A stretch of 29,742 bases of DNA from Tritrichomonas musculus (GCA_039105265.1 JAPFFF010000234.1:1-29742); one strand, 5' to 3'. Counted from the stretch's first letter, positions 17,900 to 27,785 are shown. Numbers and translations are program-made. The notes: generated by a model from the sequence alone, not told the origin.

Positions 17900-17968
17900 T
17901 GATATTTGATTATAAATTATTTGGTGTAAAGTATTGAAATGAAATTTTTTCAAGTGAACTAAATTTTA
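17900..17968. promoter_or_regulatory. Compact divergent promoter region
   Basis: Only 69 bases separate the start codons of the small minus-strand gene and TRAPPC8. If both are transcribed, all core promoter signals for the two directions lie here. A minus-strand TCATTTC is initiator-like; the plus strand has TTTTTTCAAG 24 bases before the TRAPPC8 ATG, a weaker match. Confidence 0.35.
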
Positions 17969-20900
17969 ATGACTTTTTTGGAGTTTTTAAAGCGGCAAAT
18001 TCAACCATGTGTCTTTTGCTTTCCAACTCCAGAACTCATTAAAAAAGTTCCAGATTATGAATCAATTGTAAATAATGCTTGGGAAAATGCTCAAAGTGCC
18101 CTTCCTTTTCCAATTCGCTGTGTTTTTCCTCCTTCAAACGAAAAATTGGCGATACTTCAAGCTGAATTAGTTTCTGTTCGTGAAAATAATTTTAATTCTC
18201 TTTTTAATAATCAAGCTGAACTTCAATCTATGGAATTAATTCGCGAGTATTTTTTCCGTCAAGAATTTTGTAATCGATTCTTTTTTCCTGATATCCCAAT
18301 CGGTATTTTAATTATTTCGCATGGTTCAGGTCCTCCAAATATTTCAGAAATTTATAATTCTTTTCAAAATTGGGTGAATCCGTTTATTTCAAAACTAACT
18401 AAAGCTAAATTGCTTCTTCCATCCAGAAATATCAAAGATCCCATTGCTAAATACTTAAATTCACAGTGTATTCCTGCTTATAAAAAATTAGCGTTTGAGA
18501 TAGAAGAATTTTATAAGCAACAATGGAAAGGAATTCAGCAAAGAGTTGCTGCTTTTTTCAGAATGCAAGATGAGCTTTACAATTCAATTCTTTATTTAAA
18601 ATTGTATGCTGATTTATGTTTACAAAGAGGTCAATATAACGAGGCATCCGCAGCATATCAAGTTATTATTGCTAATTCGGGTTATATTGAATTTACCTAT
18701 CAAGCTCAGTTTTGTATTTCGTTATGTGATATATTATCAGGAAATATAACGCAAAAATCATTAAACTATGTTTTATTAATCAAAAGGTCAAAATTACCAT
18801 ATAATCAATATTTCACAATTATGCTAACTGAATTATTTTTAAGAATTTATCTTGGGTCCACCCCGTCAGCTACATTTACTAAATTTCCAATGCCACGAAT
18901 GCAAAGAGAAAAAGAAAGTGATATTCTCTTTCGTCCATTTTTATTTGAACAAATTGCTGCTCTTTCAGAAAAGCATTACTTTCCATTATATTTAAGTAAT
19001 TCTGCGCAATTGTATAATTCAATAGGAGCAATAAAAATGGCAGCTCTTTGTTATCGCGCTAGTATTGAATGCTTTAATGGGATAGATTGGCCAAATATAT
19101 TTCAGCCTTTAACCGAGAAAACTATACGAGTTGTAAACAAAACAGAAATGAATTCATTAGATTTAATTGTAAATGTACTTAATTCAAAATCGCTTCCATT
19201 TTCCAAAAGAATTGCTGACTTAATTACAAATACTTTAAGAAATCCAAATTTTCAAAGGCTGAATCATATTCAGAGCGCTGATCAAGCTAAAAATCAAGAG
19301 CAAAATCCAAGTCTAGAACAAAAACCAAATCAAGAACAAGAATCAAATTCATATAATCCTTATCCAATGGATCCTCAATATGAGCTTCCATTTCCTTGCG
19401 GGTTTGTTCGTGCTAGAATTACAAACTTTTATGTTCCTGGATATCCTTGTGTCCAAATTCAAGAGATTGCAGATGAATGGAAACAGACACTTGAAAGGAT
19501 GTTTGGTGCATATCGTCGTCAAACATTTTTTGACTACAATTCACTCAGTCTTTTTCAATGTTGTGTTGGTGAAGAAGCGAGCGTTGATGTGTATCTTAAA
19601 TTTCATGGCGAAATTGAAATTAGTGGAACTTATCTTTTAGTAAGTGGAAATTCTTCAAAATCACTTGAACAAATTCCAATTATTGTTCAACATCAAGATA
19701 AAAGGAAGCCGAAAATGAAGTCCGTAAATTCAGCATTACCATCTTCATCATCATTTTCATTTAGAAGCAATTCATCAAATTCTACTTCATCAGCTTCATT
19801 GTCTTCTGTTAATCTACCTTCTTATTCCTCAACTTCTTCACCCTCTAAGAACGCAGCATTATCAACATCTTTATCATCAAACTTTTTAAAGACACCAACG
19901 AACTCCAATTTTAAAATAGGATTGACATCATCAAAGAAGATCAAGAAAGTTCAAATCAAATTTGTTCCAAAAGTAGCAGGTGTTCTTGAAATTTATGGAA
20001 TCGGCTTTATTTGGAACGACGTCTGTCGTCTTGAATCGCCATTTAAGCATCTTCCATGGAAGATAAAAGTACTTGAGCCATCAGCACGTGTAGATTTCAC
20101 ATTTTCGGAAGTATTTCAAAAAGTTGTAGTTGGGCAATATTTATCTATTGAAGTAATTGCAAAAAACAGTAGTATTCCTCTAGATTCATTCAGTCTTCTC
20201 ATTAAAGGCGATGTCGAAGCTTCTTTGATTGATCCAGAAATTGAGGAGATATTTGGTCAATCAAAAATGTTACCTCTTGCTGCTAACGAAGAAAGGAAGA
20301 TAACAATTGGTGCTCGTTTTAGAAAAGAAGGTAAATATAAGCTCATTTTAATTTTCCCTTATTGGAGCAAAAACAGTCCACCTCCACGATATGGGTTGAA
20401 AATTTATGATTTCAAAGTATATTCGGCCCCGCAACTAAAAATTGAGAAGACGATCAGCGGAGTTCAAATTTTTTCACCCCCTGATTCTTGGGCTCTTGGA
20501 TTCAGTGGTAACATACCGACGATAGATCAGCACTTAGTGGTTGTTGATGGACGGTTATGCCTTCTTGATTTTGTTTCTTTGGATACAAAAGACGATGAAG
20601 AGAATGAATTCATTCTCCCCAATTTTTGTAAAAAATTTATCGTCAAAGATGAAGAAGAGGAAAATCGCAGTAGAAAGAAAAATCGAAATAAGAAGCTTTT
20701 CTTTTGGTATCAAAATCATTATGGTATCGTTCAAACCCAAATCGAATGCCCTGAAACTCCTGTTTCAATCGTTTTGACTAAGGAAGGTCAATTATACTGT
20801 TTTTATATTTCTAACATATCTGGAGGAAAATTAGAAAATTTGTCATTATCTTTCGGTGAATCGTTGAACAGTAACAGCAATGATGAATATGTGTACGAAA

Positions 20901-21073
20901 TTGCGTTGAGTGGATTATCTAAAAAAGTAATTCAATCATTAGATATTAACCAGACAGTTGTTTTCAAAACTCATATATTTTTATTCGAATCGCATACATC
21001 GTTACCGATTTTATTATCAATTGGAAATCGCAAATATAGTTTTTATGTTTATTTAATGAAAGATCAATTTTAA
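17969..21073 (+). CDS. TRAPPC8/Trs85-like trafficking protein particle subunit
   Basis: A 1034-residue protein. The N-terminal third matches the TRAPPC8/Trs85 layout: PFPIRCVFPP, then a conserved helical stretch (FLKRQ at the start; IREYFFRQEF later), then YLNSQCIPAYKKLAFEIEEF followed by a basic segment, and a TPR-like YLKLYADLCLQRGQYNEASA that corresponds to the family RRLADLAF...DY..A repeat. A Gln/Asn/Glu-rich linker lies near 425-460. The C-terminal half is beta-sandwich-like, interrupted by a Ser-rich insert (about 582-640). By family, this is the TRAPPIII subunit that supports Rab1/Ypt1 activation in ER-Golgi traffic and autophagy. It is shorter than animal TRAPPC8 (about 1430). TRAPPC10 was considered but fits less well. 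The ATG at 17969 is the first in frame after a 69-base divergent spacer. Confidence 0.68.
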   Translation: MTFLEFLKRQIQPCVFCFPTPELIKKVPDYESIVNNAWENAQSALPFPIRCVFPPSNEKLAILQAELVSVRENNFNSLFNNQAELQSMELIREYFFRQEFCNRFFFPDIPIGILIISHGSGPPNISEIYNSFQNWVNPFISKLTKAKLLLPSRNIKDPIAKYLNSQCIPAYKKLAFEIEEFYKQQWKGIQQRVAAFFRMQDELYNSILYLKLYADLCLQRGQYNEASAAYQVIIANSGYIEFTYQAQFCISLCDILSGNITQKSLNYVLLIKRSKLPYNQYFTIMLTELFLRIYLGSTPSATFTKFPMPRMQREKESDILFRPFLFEQIAALSEKHYFPLYLSNSAQLYNSIGAIKMAALCYRASIECFNGIDWPNIFQPLTEKTIRVVNKTEMNSLDLIVNVLNSKSLPFSKRIADLITNTLRNPNFQRLNHIQSADQAKNQEQNPSLEQKPNQEQESNSYNPYPMDPQYELPFPCGFVRARITNFYVPGYPCVQIQEIADEWKQTLERMFGAYRRQTFFDYNSLSLFQCCVGEEASVDVYLKFHGEIEISGTYLLVSGNSSKSLEQIPIIVQHQDKRKPKMKSVNSALPSSSSFSFRSNSSNSTSSASLSSVNLPSYSSTSSPSKNAALSTSLSSNFLKTPTNSNFKIGLTSSKKIKKVQIKFVPKVAGVLEIYGIGFIWNDVCRLESPFKHLPWKIKVLEPSARVDFTFSEVFQKVVVGQYLSIEVIAKNSSIPLDSFSLLIKGDVEASLIDPEIEEIFGQSKMLPLAANEERKITIGARFRKEGKYKLILIFPYWSKNSPPPRYGLKIYDFKVYSAPQLKIEKTISGVQIFSPPDSWALGFSGNIPTIDQHLVVVDGRLCLLDFVSLDTKDDEENEFILPNFCKKFIVKDEEEENRSRKKNRNKKLFFWYQNHYGIVQTQIECPETPVSIVLTKEGQLYCFYISNISGGKLENLSLSFGESLNSNSNDEYVYEIALSGLSKKVIQSLDINQTVVFKTHIFLFESHTSLPILLSIGNRKYSFYVYLMKDQF

Positions 21074-21368
21074 TATAGTATTTATTATGAATAAGCGCGC
21101 TCAGTTGTATTAAGCAATTTGTTTAGAATAATTATTTGATTGTTTATATATATAAAAACTTTATTAGTGTAAATTATTGATATTTATTTGTATTCATTCG
21201 AATATTAAATTAAGTCTTCGAAAGATGAGTTATAAAAATTGTTATTATTGTTTCATGTTATTTGAATGATGATGACTTTCCAAATAATTGTAATACATTT
21301 TTAATGAATAATATATTATTAAATACAGTTCTTTATTCGATAAATAAAAAGTATAATAAATTTGATTT

Positions 21369-22160
21369 CTAAAGTAAAAATGGAGTTTCAGATTCGACAT
21401 CATAAGATGAGGAATAAACTATGCATTCTTCGCCAAGAGGTCTCAACTTTGGAACTAGCTTATCAAGAATTTCAGCAGCATTCAAAACTGGATCATTTTG
21501 AACCAATTTTGATAATTCAGATATAAAATGTCCTGATCCACTTTTTGCTCTGTCTGAAACAGTCACATCTAATCGGGGTGCTGCAGTAATAAGTAATACT
21601 CTTTCTGGAACTTCATTTTGGAATGAACTGATCATTGGCTTTTTGAAATTAACTGACGTTGTTGAAAATGAGAGTTTGTCAACTTTTTCACCTCCATTCG
21701 ACCAAGATTCAGCAGCTGGGCATCCATTTATAACAAATGTTAGTCTAGATGCTGGATGTTTGTATTTTTTAACGTGTTTAAATATTTTAGTTGGACTAAC
21801 TTCTGTGTCTTTGATTACAAAAGGAGCTCCAACACCTGGACCTCCATCTGGCGATTTCATCGGAAAACCGGTAAAAACAACAGCTAAGTATTCATAAACA
21901 TTTTTCAAAAAAAATGTGTACCAATGGTAAAAATCAGAATAATCAGGTAATGTTAAAAAAAACATTTTAAAATCAGCTTGGATGAACATCCTTGCAGCTT
22001 CAAGAGCATCTAAGTAAGCGCTTGTATCGAGTTGAGATCGTGGTGCTGTAACAATAAAGCACGTACGTGGAGAAACACTTTTTATGCCAATATCTTCTGG
22101 GTCAAGGCCATTAAGATGTCTACCGATTTTTTGAAGATCTCTGAGTGAATCAATACTCAT
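21369..22160 (-). CDS. Caspase-fold (C14-like) protein lacking the catalytic His motif
   Basis: A 263-residue protein whose motif order follows the caspase/metacaspase fold: a first strand CFIVTAP (34-40), a helix with YLDALEAARMFIQADF like the DA..L...L of caspases, FKMFFLTLPD, then YLAVVFTGFP (91-100) where peptidases have the YSGHG histidine motif, a strand ending VIKDTE (115-120), a helix SPTKIFKHVKKY, and LTFVINGCPAAES (140-152) at the place of the D.C.SG cysteine motif. The Cys may remain (Cys147) but the histidine is replaced (FTGFP). Later ERVLLITAAP and SGSGHFISELSKLV match the small-subunit strand and the G.F...L element. It is therefore a probable pseudopeptidase, perhaps a scaffold or regulator. 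The start is the ATG at 22160. It is convergent with TRAPPC8 (295 bases apart). The fold call is inference from motif order. Confidence 0.5.
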   Translation of the reverse strand: MSIDSLRDLQKIGRHLNGLDPEDIGIKSVSPRTCFIVTAPRSQLDTSAYLDALEAARMFIQADFKMFFLTLPDYSDFYHWYTFFLKNVYEYLAVVFTGFPMKSPDGGPGVGAPFVIKDTEVSPTKIFKHVKKYKHPASRLTFVINGCPAAESWSNGGEKVDKLSFSTTSVNFKKPMISSFQNEVPERVLLITAAPRLDVTVSDRAKSGSGHFISELSKLVQNDPVLNAAEILDKLVPKLRPLGEECIVYSSSYDVESETPFLL

Positions 22161-22509
22161 TTATAACGTTTTTAAAATTTTTTTTGCACGTTTAAATTGT
22201 TCAAATAAAATAAATAATAAATAATGGCAAATGCTTCAAAAAAAAATTTATTCATTCATGGTATTATGAAAATAAATTTTGCATGAAACTCAAGAAAATT
22301 TAATTTTCATATAATATTAAAATAAAAGTCGTTACAATAATAGCTGGTGCATTCATAAAACTAATTTAAATTGATATGGTATGAATTTCATTGATAACAT
22401 TAATTCATGTTACGTTCAAGTTTATATTCATTAAATTTAATATCAAAACAACTTTTCTTGTTATATTTCAATCTTAGAGCCACCTTCCGGATCACAAAAT
22501 AAATAAAAA
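22161..22509. other. AT-rich spacer between two minus-strand genes
   Basis: About 350 bases containing the 3' end of the coiled-coil gene and the promoter of the caspase-fold gene. No small frame, tRNA or repeat was seen. Positions 22472-22497 are locally GC-richer. Confidence 0.4.
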
Positions 22510-23766
22510 TTAAGTGTGAAAGGTTCCATCCGATTTACAGTAATATTTAATGGTCGTGCCATTGACAAATTTGGTGAAAATTTCTTCATCTTCTGCATTT
22601 TCATCCTCTTCAATTTCCTCTTCAATTATAACATCATCATTTTTTATTGATTTGTCATAGTCTTGTATTTGTTTTTGAAGTTTTTCTAGTCTATTCATAA
22701 GAGAAAGAAGCTGTGCTTCTTGACGTGCCTGGTCAAGTTGATCCAAAATTGATATTTCTGACTCGCATGACTCATTTTTCATTATTTGATCAAATTCATC
22801 TGAAAGTTGATTTTGAATTGATTCTATTAAAGAATTGCTTTTTCTTGTTGATGCTTCAATATCAGCATTCAATTCATTCAAACGTTCATTTGTTATTTTT
22901 TCAATATCCTGTGTTAAACTAATAAATGAAAGACGAAGAGATTCTTTATCATCTTGTATTCTCTTAGCGAAATTATCTGCTTCTATTTGACCTTTTTGAG
23001 CTGAATCTTCCATTTCTTTCAGCATATTTTCTGCATCGGTAATTTGATTTTCAATATCTTTGCAAATATTACGTTCAGATTCATCAATTAATTGAGAAGA
23101 TTTTTCATTAAGTTCATTAATTGCTTTATCGTTTTGTTTAACTTTTTGTTGGTATGAAGAAATATTAGTTTTCATGTTTTCAATCATTGTTGGAAGTTTG
23201 CGAACCGAATCAATAGAAGATGATATAGTTTGGGATTTTTCAGTAATCCTTCCAGATAAAGTCGCCAAGTTTTTCAATGAACTGTCAAACTCAGATTTAA
23301 AGTCGCAGAAATTTTCGTTCACTGGCCGAAGTAAGCGAGGGGCTGCAAGAGCAGAAGACGATTGTGATGAAAGCGTTAATGATTGAACGCGGCGTGACAT
23401 TTCAATTGCTTGGGTATGCATTTCTTTCATGTTTCTCTGAACTTCATTTAGCTCATCGCCAAAACTGAAATTTGAGCGATCTCGCTGATTTTGTGATGCA
23501 TTTATAGCTTTTGAATAAGCTCGCTCAAGTTGGGTTAAGCGTGGTACAATAGAATCGAAAGAAGATAAAATTTCATCACGAAAAGACTGCATCAAAGAAG
23601 GATCAAAATCGTTTGATTCATTGTTATCGATTGAAGTCGGTTCCGTTACAGCAAATATCGGAGGAAGACTAGATTCATTCATCAAATTTTCATATAACGG
23701 CCAAAAAGTGACAGAATTTTGTGAAGAAAAATTTTTATTTATTTTTATAATTATCTTATTATGCAT
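22510..23766 (-). CDS. Long coiled-coil protein of unknown function
   Basis: A 418-residue, mostly helical protein. Heptad-like patterns run from about residue 60 to 385 with a brief break near 135-150 (SSALAAPRLLRP). The region 385-400 is strongly acidic (EEEIEEDENAEDEE), and the last 18 residues (FVNGTTIKYYCKSDGTFHT) look like a small ordered cap. No catalytic or membrane motif is seen, so a structural or cytoskeletal role is likely but not shown. The first in-frame ATG is at 23766, but residues 1-28 are encoded by leader-like A/T sequence. A good initiator, TCACTTTTT, lies at 23703-23711 and would place the start at Met29 (23682, 390 residues). A 3-codon out-of-frame ATG...TGA between the two overlaps that Met. 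Confidence 0.7.
   Translation of the reverse strand: MHNKIIIKINKNFSSQNSVTFWPLYENLMNESSLPPIFAVTEPTSIDNNESNDFDPSLMQSFRDEILSSFDSIVPRLTQLERAYSKAINASQNQRDRSNFSFGDELNEVQRNMKEMHTQAIEMSRRVQSLTLSSQSSSALAAPRLLRPVNENFCDFKSEFDSSLKNLATLSGRITEKSQTISSSIDSVRKLPTMIENMKTNISSYQQKVKQNDKAINELNEKSSQLIDESERNICKDIENQITDAENMLKEMEDSAQKGQIEADNFAKRIQDDKESLRLSFISLTQDIEKITNERLNELNADIEASTRKSNSLIESIQNQLSDEFDQIMKNESCESEISILDQLDQARQEAQLLSLMNRLEKLQKQIQDYDKSIKNDDVIIEEEIEEDENAEDEEIFTKFVNGTTIKYYCKSDGTFHT
23703..23711 (-). promoter_or_regulatory. Initiator-like element inside the 5' end of the coiled-coil gene
   Basis: TCACTTTTT on the minus strand lies 27 bases before the second in-frame ATG (23682). It is nearly identical to the element before the RRM gene, which suggests that the annotated N-terminus may be too long. 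Confidence 0.4.
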
Positions 23767-24036
23767 TTTATATTAATAATAATAAAAAAATAAAATAAAC
23801 TATTCATATGTATATTTAAAAAAAAATAGAAAATTTGCAAATGAATTATCAAATCCTCAATCCAAAACAAAATTATTGTTCAATCTTAGTTGGAGCGTTA
23901 ACATCGTATCACATTTTATAATATGGTAGGAAAGAAGATAATTGCTAATGGTTTTCTTTTTATCAAAATATTGTATAAGGCCAAATTAATTTCACTAATA
24001 ATTAGCCTTAATGATTTTTGTTATCCATGACTTCAT

Positions 24037-25767
24037 ATGAGTTTAGAATTAAATAAGTACATTGAATCCAAACGAAAATGGATTGATACAATAAACAATA
24101 TTCAAGCCAAAATATTTTCATTAGATAAAAGTAATTATTCACAAGTAGAAGAAACTCTTCTTCAAACACATTTTTCTTCATCCTATGAATCAACCATCAA
24201 TTTTTTAGATTTGGTTATAATAGCAATGAGATCTAGACCACGAAACGTTGATTTATACAAAAATTTATTGAAGTGTTTTGAAAAAACAATTCAGCGCTAC
24301 AAAATTAATAATCAATCATTTATAAAAATTCATCCACAGCAACCGACTTTTTTTATGCCATCTCTATTTGAAAATCATGAAGATGCAAAAAAAGAAAATG
24401 ATAATATTGATAATATAAACGACGAATTATTTAATATTATTTTAAATGATGATATAAATAAATTTCAATATATGCTTTCTCATTATGATTTATTGGTGAA
24501 TTCAACGGTAGATATTGATAAAACAGCATCATTTAGTTTTTTCCCTCCAAAGACACGAATTAGTTTTATTGATTTGGCCGCATATTATTCATCGATTCAA
24601 ATCTTTAAATTTCTTTTTTTATCAAATGCAGATATAAATGAAGAAACATTTTCTTATGCAGTTTTCGGTGGATGCTATGAAATAATTCATATACTTGAAG
24701 AAAAAAAGAAATTAAAGAATCAAATTAATGAAAAGCATTTAATCATTGCCATTCAAACGCATCAGCATGACATTGCTGAATATATTATTAACAATATTGG
24801 TAAAAGCGATGTTGATTATATTACCCCAGAAGTGATGTCGCAAAGTATTGAATATTATAATTTGGATTTCTTTGTTGGGCACATCAATGAAATGGTTGAA
24901 TTGTTAAAAACCAAAGGTGATGAACTAAAAAATGGTGATATCCTCCTGTCGGATTTGTTTTCGCAATTACTTTTTGATAGTTTAAGATGTAGACATGTTG
25001 ATATACTTGATATTTTATTGCATACTCCTTTGTTGAATGTAAATATTAAGAATGAGATATTTGAAGGAATCCAAGGATCAATTATTCATGCTGCAGCAAG
25101 AATGAGCAATCATTTGTATATGAAATATATTTTGAATTGTGATCGAATTAATATCAATAGTTTAACGCACAACCTAGACGACTTTTTACCAAAAACTTCT
25201 TCATCTCTTATGTATTCAAAAGGATTAACGGCGCTTCATATCGCAGTTCTGCGTGGTGATATTGAACTTGTTAAAATTATTTTGCAGTCAAATGGTAGCC
25301 CAAATAAAACCAATAAATCAAATCAAATGGATGAAGCAGTTTGTTTAAATAAGTTAAATCCAAATGTTGTAATGCCTATAAATAATGAAACTCCTCTTCA
25401 TTTCGCTTGCAGGAACAATTCTAAAGAAATTATTCAAATTCTTACAAACGATCCTAGAGTAGACCCGAATATAATGAGAATTCCAAAATTTAGATTTTTT
25501 GACGGAAAAACGCCAGCTGATATTTCTCTATTGCACTTTGATCTTGTTTCTTTCAAAAATATAAAAAGAGCTGGTGGTAAAATGAGCAAGCAATTCCTTT
25601 TTGTTTTTATATTTCAAGTTGCATTGCTCTTATTTTCCATTAGTCATGTCACGGCTACAGTATTTAAAAAGGCTAATTTTAATCTTTATCTCACTATTTT
25701 GGAAGTTGGGACAATTTTAAGGTTTTGTTTTTCATCAATTAATGATGATATTTTTGATGAAGTATGA
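24037..25767 (+). CDS. DUF3447-type ankyrin-repeat protein
   Basis: A 576-residue protein of the ankyrin family that is greatly expanded in trichomonads. Residues 1-110 form the helical N-terminal region typical of these proteins. Residues about 127-250 carry the DUF3447-like block (FIDLAAYYSSIQIFKFLFLS; FSYAVFGGCYEIIHILEE). Ankyrin repeats continue: GSIIHAAARMSNHLYMKYIL (347-366), GLTALHIAVLRGDIELVKII (396-415), ETPLHFACRNNSKEIIQIL (451-469) and KTPADISLLH (491-500). The C-terminal 60 residues depart from the repeat pattern with a hydrophobic stretch (about 520-537) that could be a membrane segment or buried helix. The start ATG at 24037 overlaps an initiator-like TCATA, implying a nearly leaderless mRNA or a TSS further upstream. 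The specific function is unknown. Confidence 0.85.
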   Translation: MSLELNKYIESKRKWIDTINNIQAKIFSLDKSNYSQVEETLLQTHFSSSYESTINFLDLVIIAMRSRPRNVDLYKNLLKCFEKTIQRYKINNQSFIKIHPQQPTFFMPSLFENHEDAKKENDNIDNINDELFNIILNDDINKFQYMLSHYDLLVNSTVDIDKTASFSFFPPKTRISFIDLAAYYSSIQIFKFLFLSNADINEETFSYAVFGGCYEIIHILEEKKKLKNQINEKHLIIAIQTHQHDIAEYIINNIGKSDVDYITPEVMSQSIEYYNLDFFVGHINEMVELLKTKGDELKNGDILLSDLFSQLLFDSLRCRHVDILDILLHTPLLNVNIKNEIFEGIQGSIIHAAARMSNHLYMKYILNCDRININSLTHNLDDFLPKTSSSLMYSKGLTALHIAVLRGDIELVKIILQSNGSPNKTNKSNQMDEAVCLNKLNPNVVMPINNETPLHFACRNNSKEIIQILTNDPRVDPNIMRIPKFRFFDGKTPADISLLHFDLVSFKNIKRAGGKMSKQFLFVFIFQVALLLFSISHVTATVFKKANFNLYLTILEVGTILRFCFSSINDDIFDEV

Positions 25768-26730
25768 TATTATATCTAGTATAGATTATTATTAGTCAAT
25801 GACTCCAAATAATTATTTATCATCTTAATTGGTGATAGTATTATTATATATAGATGTGACTTTAGCATATTTATATGCGCATAAAGATCCTGCAAACATA
25901 TGTATACTTTTATAAATGTTATAAAAAAAGCATCAGTATTATTTTCTAACCCTTCGGCGGTTTTGTAAACTACGGCAACATCACCTATTTTTAAATAGTT
26001 TATGCTGAATTTTGGAATTACGGCGCATGGAGTTGAAATTACGGCATATAAATAATGGTAACTTTTTCAAATAATAAATGGTCATGTGAAAACTTTTTGA
26101 ATAGTTGTTTTGAATACTTTATATTATATATAAAAAACTCATTTTAATAAACTAAACCAATTTATTACAGAAACTAATCTCACTTTGATATGATTGTCCT
26201 TGCAGTTATATAAGCTGATTTTATTCAACATCAGCATAACATTATTTACTCAAATCATCCTTGCCTGCTCGTATCATTAATACAATTTCAATCTCATAAC
26301 TTTTTCAGAAGACTGAAGAGTCTCATCCATTTATTATCAAATGTGTAATAAAAAACTACTAGTAAGTAATTATATTAATTGAATCTAAAAGTTTTTGAAA
26401 AAATAATATAATTTTATTTCTTCTCAAAATCGACTAAATAAAATACGGCTATCGTATAGAGGGATTTCGGCCGAATTACGGATTTGACAACGGCACTCTC
26501 CAACTACGGCCGTAAGGATTAATTATTCTCATTATATATGCTCAATATTACTCTAAAATTATTCTAACTATGAGGTAAAATGATGTTAGCATTAGTATTG
26601 TCAAGCAAAAAGTAAAATAAAAGTATGTTTTTTTTTAATAAAATAAAAAATAAAAAAGCTAACCAAAGCTATAGCACGGTTTGCCATAATATAATATAAT
26701 AATAATATAATTTCGTAAGAATAGAATTTC
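25768..26730. other. Intergenic region with a cluster of TACGG motifs
   Basis: Nearly 1 kb between convergent genes with no open frame of note. TACGG occurs at 25971, 26019, 26040, 26444, 26477 and 26505, the last forming the palindrome TACGGCCGTA (26505-26514). Related TTCGGC words are also present near 25954 and 26466. This is highly unusual for AT-rich DNA. Confidence 0.65.
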
Positions 26731-27774
26731 CTAAATGTTGCCTTTTTTCTTCATTTGCATTTGGAGATTTTTGAGTTTTTCAAATGCATTAGGTGAAAGT
26801 TGTGAAGGTTGTGATCCTGAAGGAGGAGGAGCTGTGCCCTGTTGCTGTTGATTAACACCATATGAAGGTGGTGGCATTTGAGGAGGCATTTGATTATAAT
26901 AAGGAGGTGGTTGTTGATGGCCATAGTATTGAGAAGGAGGTGGCTGTTGTTGGAGCGGTGGTTGTCCTTGCGGTGGTGGAGGTTGTTGTGATTGAGGAGG
27001 CATTCTTGGATATTGAGGAGACATTTGCATGTTAGGTTGTTGTGGAGGATACCCCATATTAGGTTGCATATTATACATAGGCATACCTTGTGGCATTTGA
27101 TATGGGTTATTTTGTTTTGGCTGTGTAGGAATATCTGGATTATCTTCATCTTCAAGTTTAAATTCCAATGAGGCCGGTTCTGATCCAATTTTTGGATATG
27201 GATCTTCCATTGCTCTTCTAGCATCTAGAATATTGTAATATTTAACAACAAACGTGCCTGGTTGACCTTCAACTGGAAATGCGGTCATAATTTCTCCAAA
27301 ATCTTTCATTTTTTGAATAACTTCGTGTATTGTCATTTTTGATGGCGCTACACTTGATCTAACAAGTATTGTAGAGCAAGTTTCTTTGGGATCTAAATGT
27401 GGAAAATGAGATTTGTTAGCGTAATTTGTCTTAACTTGTCTTGAATTAAGATAAGTTTCATTAGCTTTTTCAACAGCCTTTTGTGCATTTCTTATATCAT
27501 AATATGTAACAAATGCAATTCCTTGTTTTTTAATTAAAGAATACATATAAGATACTTCGCCGAAACTTTTAACAAAATCTTGAAATTTATCTTCTGGATA
27601 GTTGTACGGAATGTTAGAAAAGAAAGCTGTATGGATTGGCTTTCTGTTTCGAGAAGGAGTTGGTTGCTGTTGTCCAGTTTTGTTCTGCGTGTTAGGCTGT
27701 TGATATTGCCGATTCATATTTTGTTGTCCTTGATATTGATACTGTTGCTGGTATCCCTGATTTTGCGCATTCAT
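26731..27774 (-). CDS. RNA-binding protein with two RRM domains and Pro/Gln-rich tail
   Basis: A 347-residue protein. A Gln/Asn/Tyr-rich N-terminus (1-45) precedes RRM1 (about 47-120), with RNP2-like TAFFSNIP (49-56) and RNP1-like KKQGIAFVTY (83-92). RRM2 (about 134-208) has STILVRSSV as RNP2 and GTFVVKYYNILDARRAM as RNP1 and helix. The arrangement recalls the first two RRMs of Mei2-like proteins. The C-terminal 130 residues are Pro/Gln/Met/Tyr-rich and likely disordered, ending in a short basic helix (FEKLKNLQMQMKKK). Binding of RNA or single-stranded DNA is expected; the target is unknown. The frame extends to a GTG at 27798, but the first ATG is at 27774, and an initiator TCACTTTTTT sits about 19 bases upstream, so 27774 was chosen. 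Confidence 0.85.
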   Translation of the reverse strand: MNAQNQGYQQQYQYQGQQNMNRQYQQPNTQNKTGQQQPTPSRNRKPIHTAFFSNIPYNYPEDKFQDFVKSFGEVSYMYSLIKKQGIAFVTYYDIRNAQKAVEKANETYLNSRQVKTNYANKSHFPHLDPKETCSTILVRSSVAPSKMTIHEVIQKMKDFGEIMTAFPVEGQPGTFVVKYYNILDARRAMEDPYPKIGSEPASLEFKLEDEDNPDIPTQPKQNNPYQMPQGMPMYNMQPNMGYPPQQPNMQMSPQYPRMPPQSQQPPPPQGQPPLQQQPPPSQYYGHQQPPPYYNQMPPQMPPPSYGVNQQQQGTAPPPSGSQPSQLSPNAFEKLKNLQMQMKKKGNI

Positions 27775-27785
27775 GATGCGCGCTG

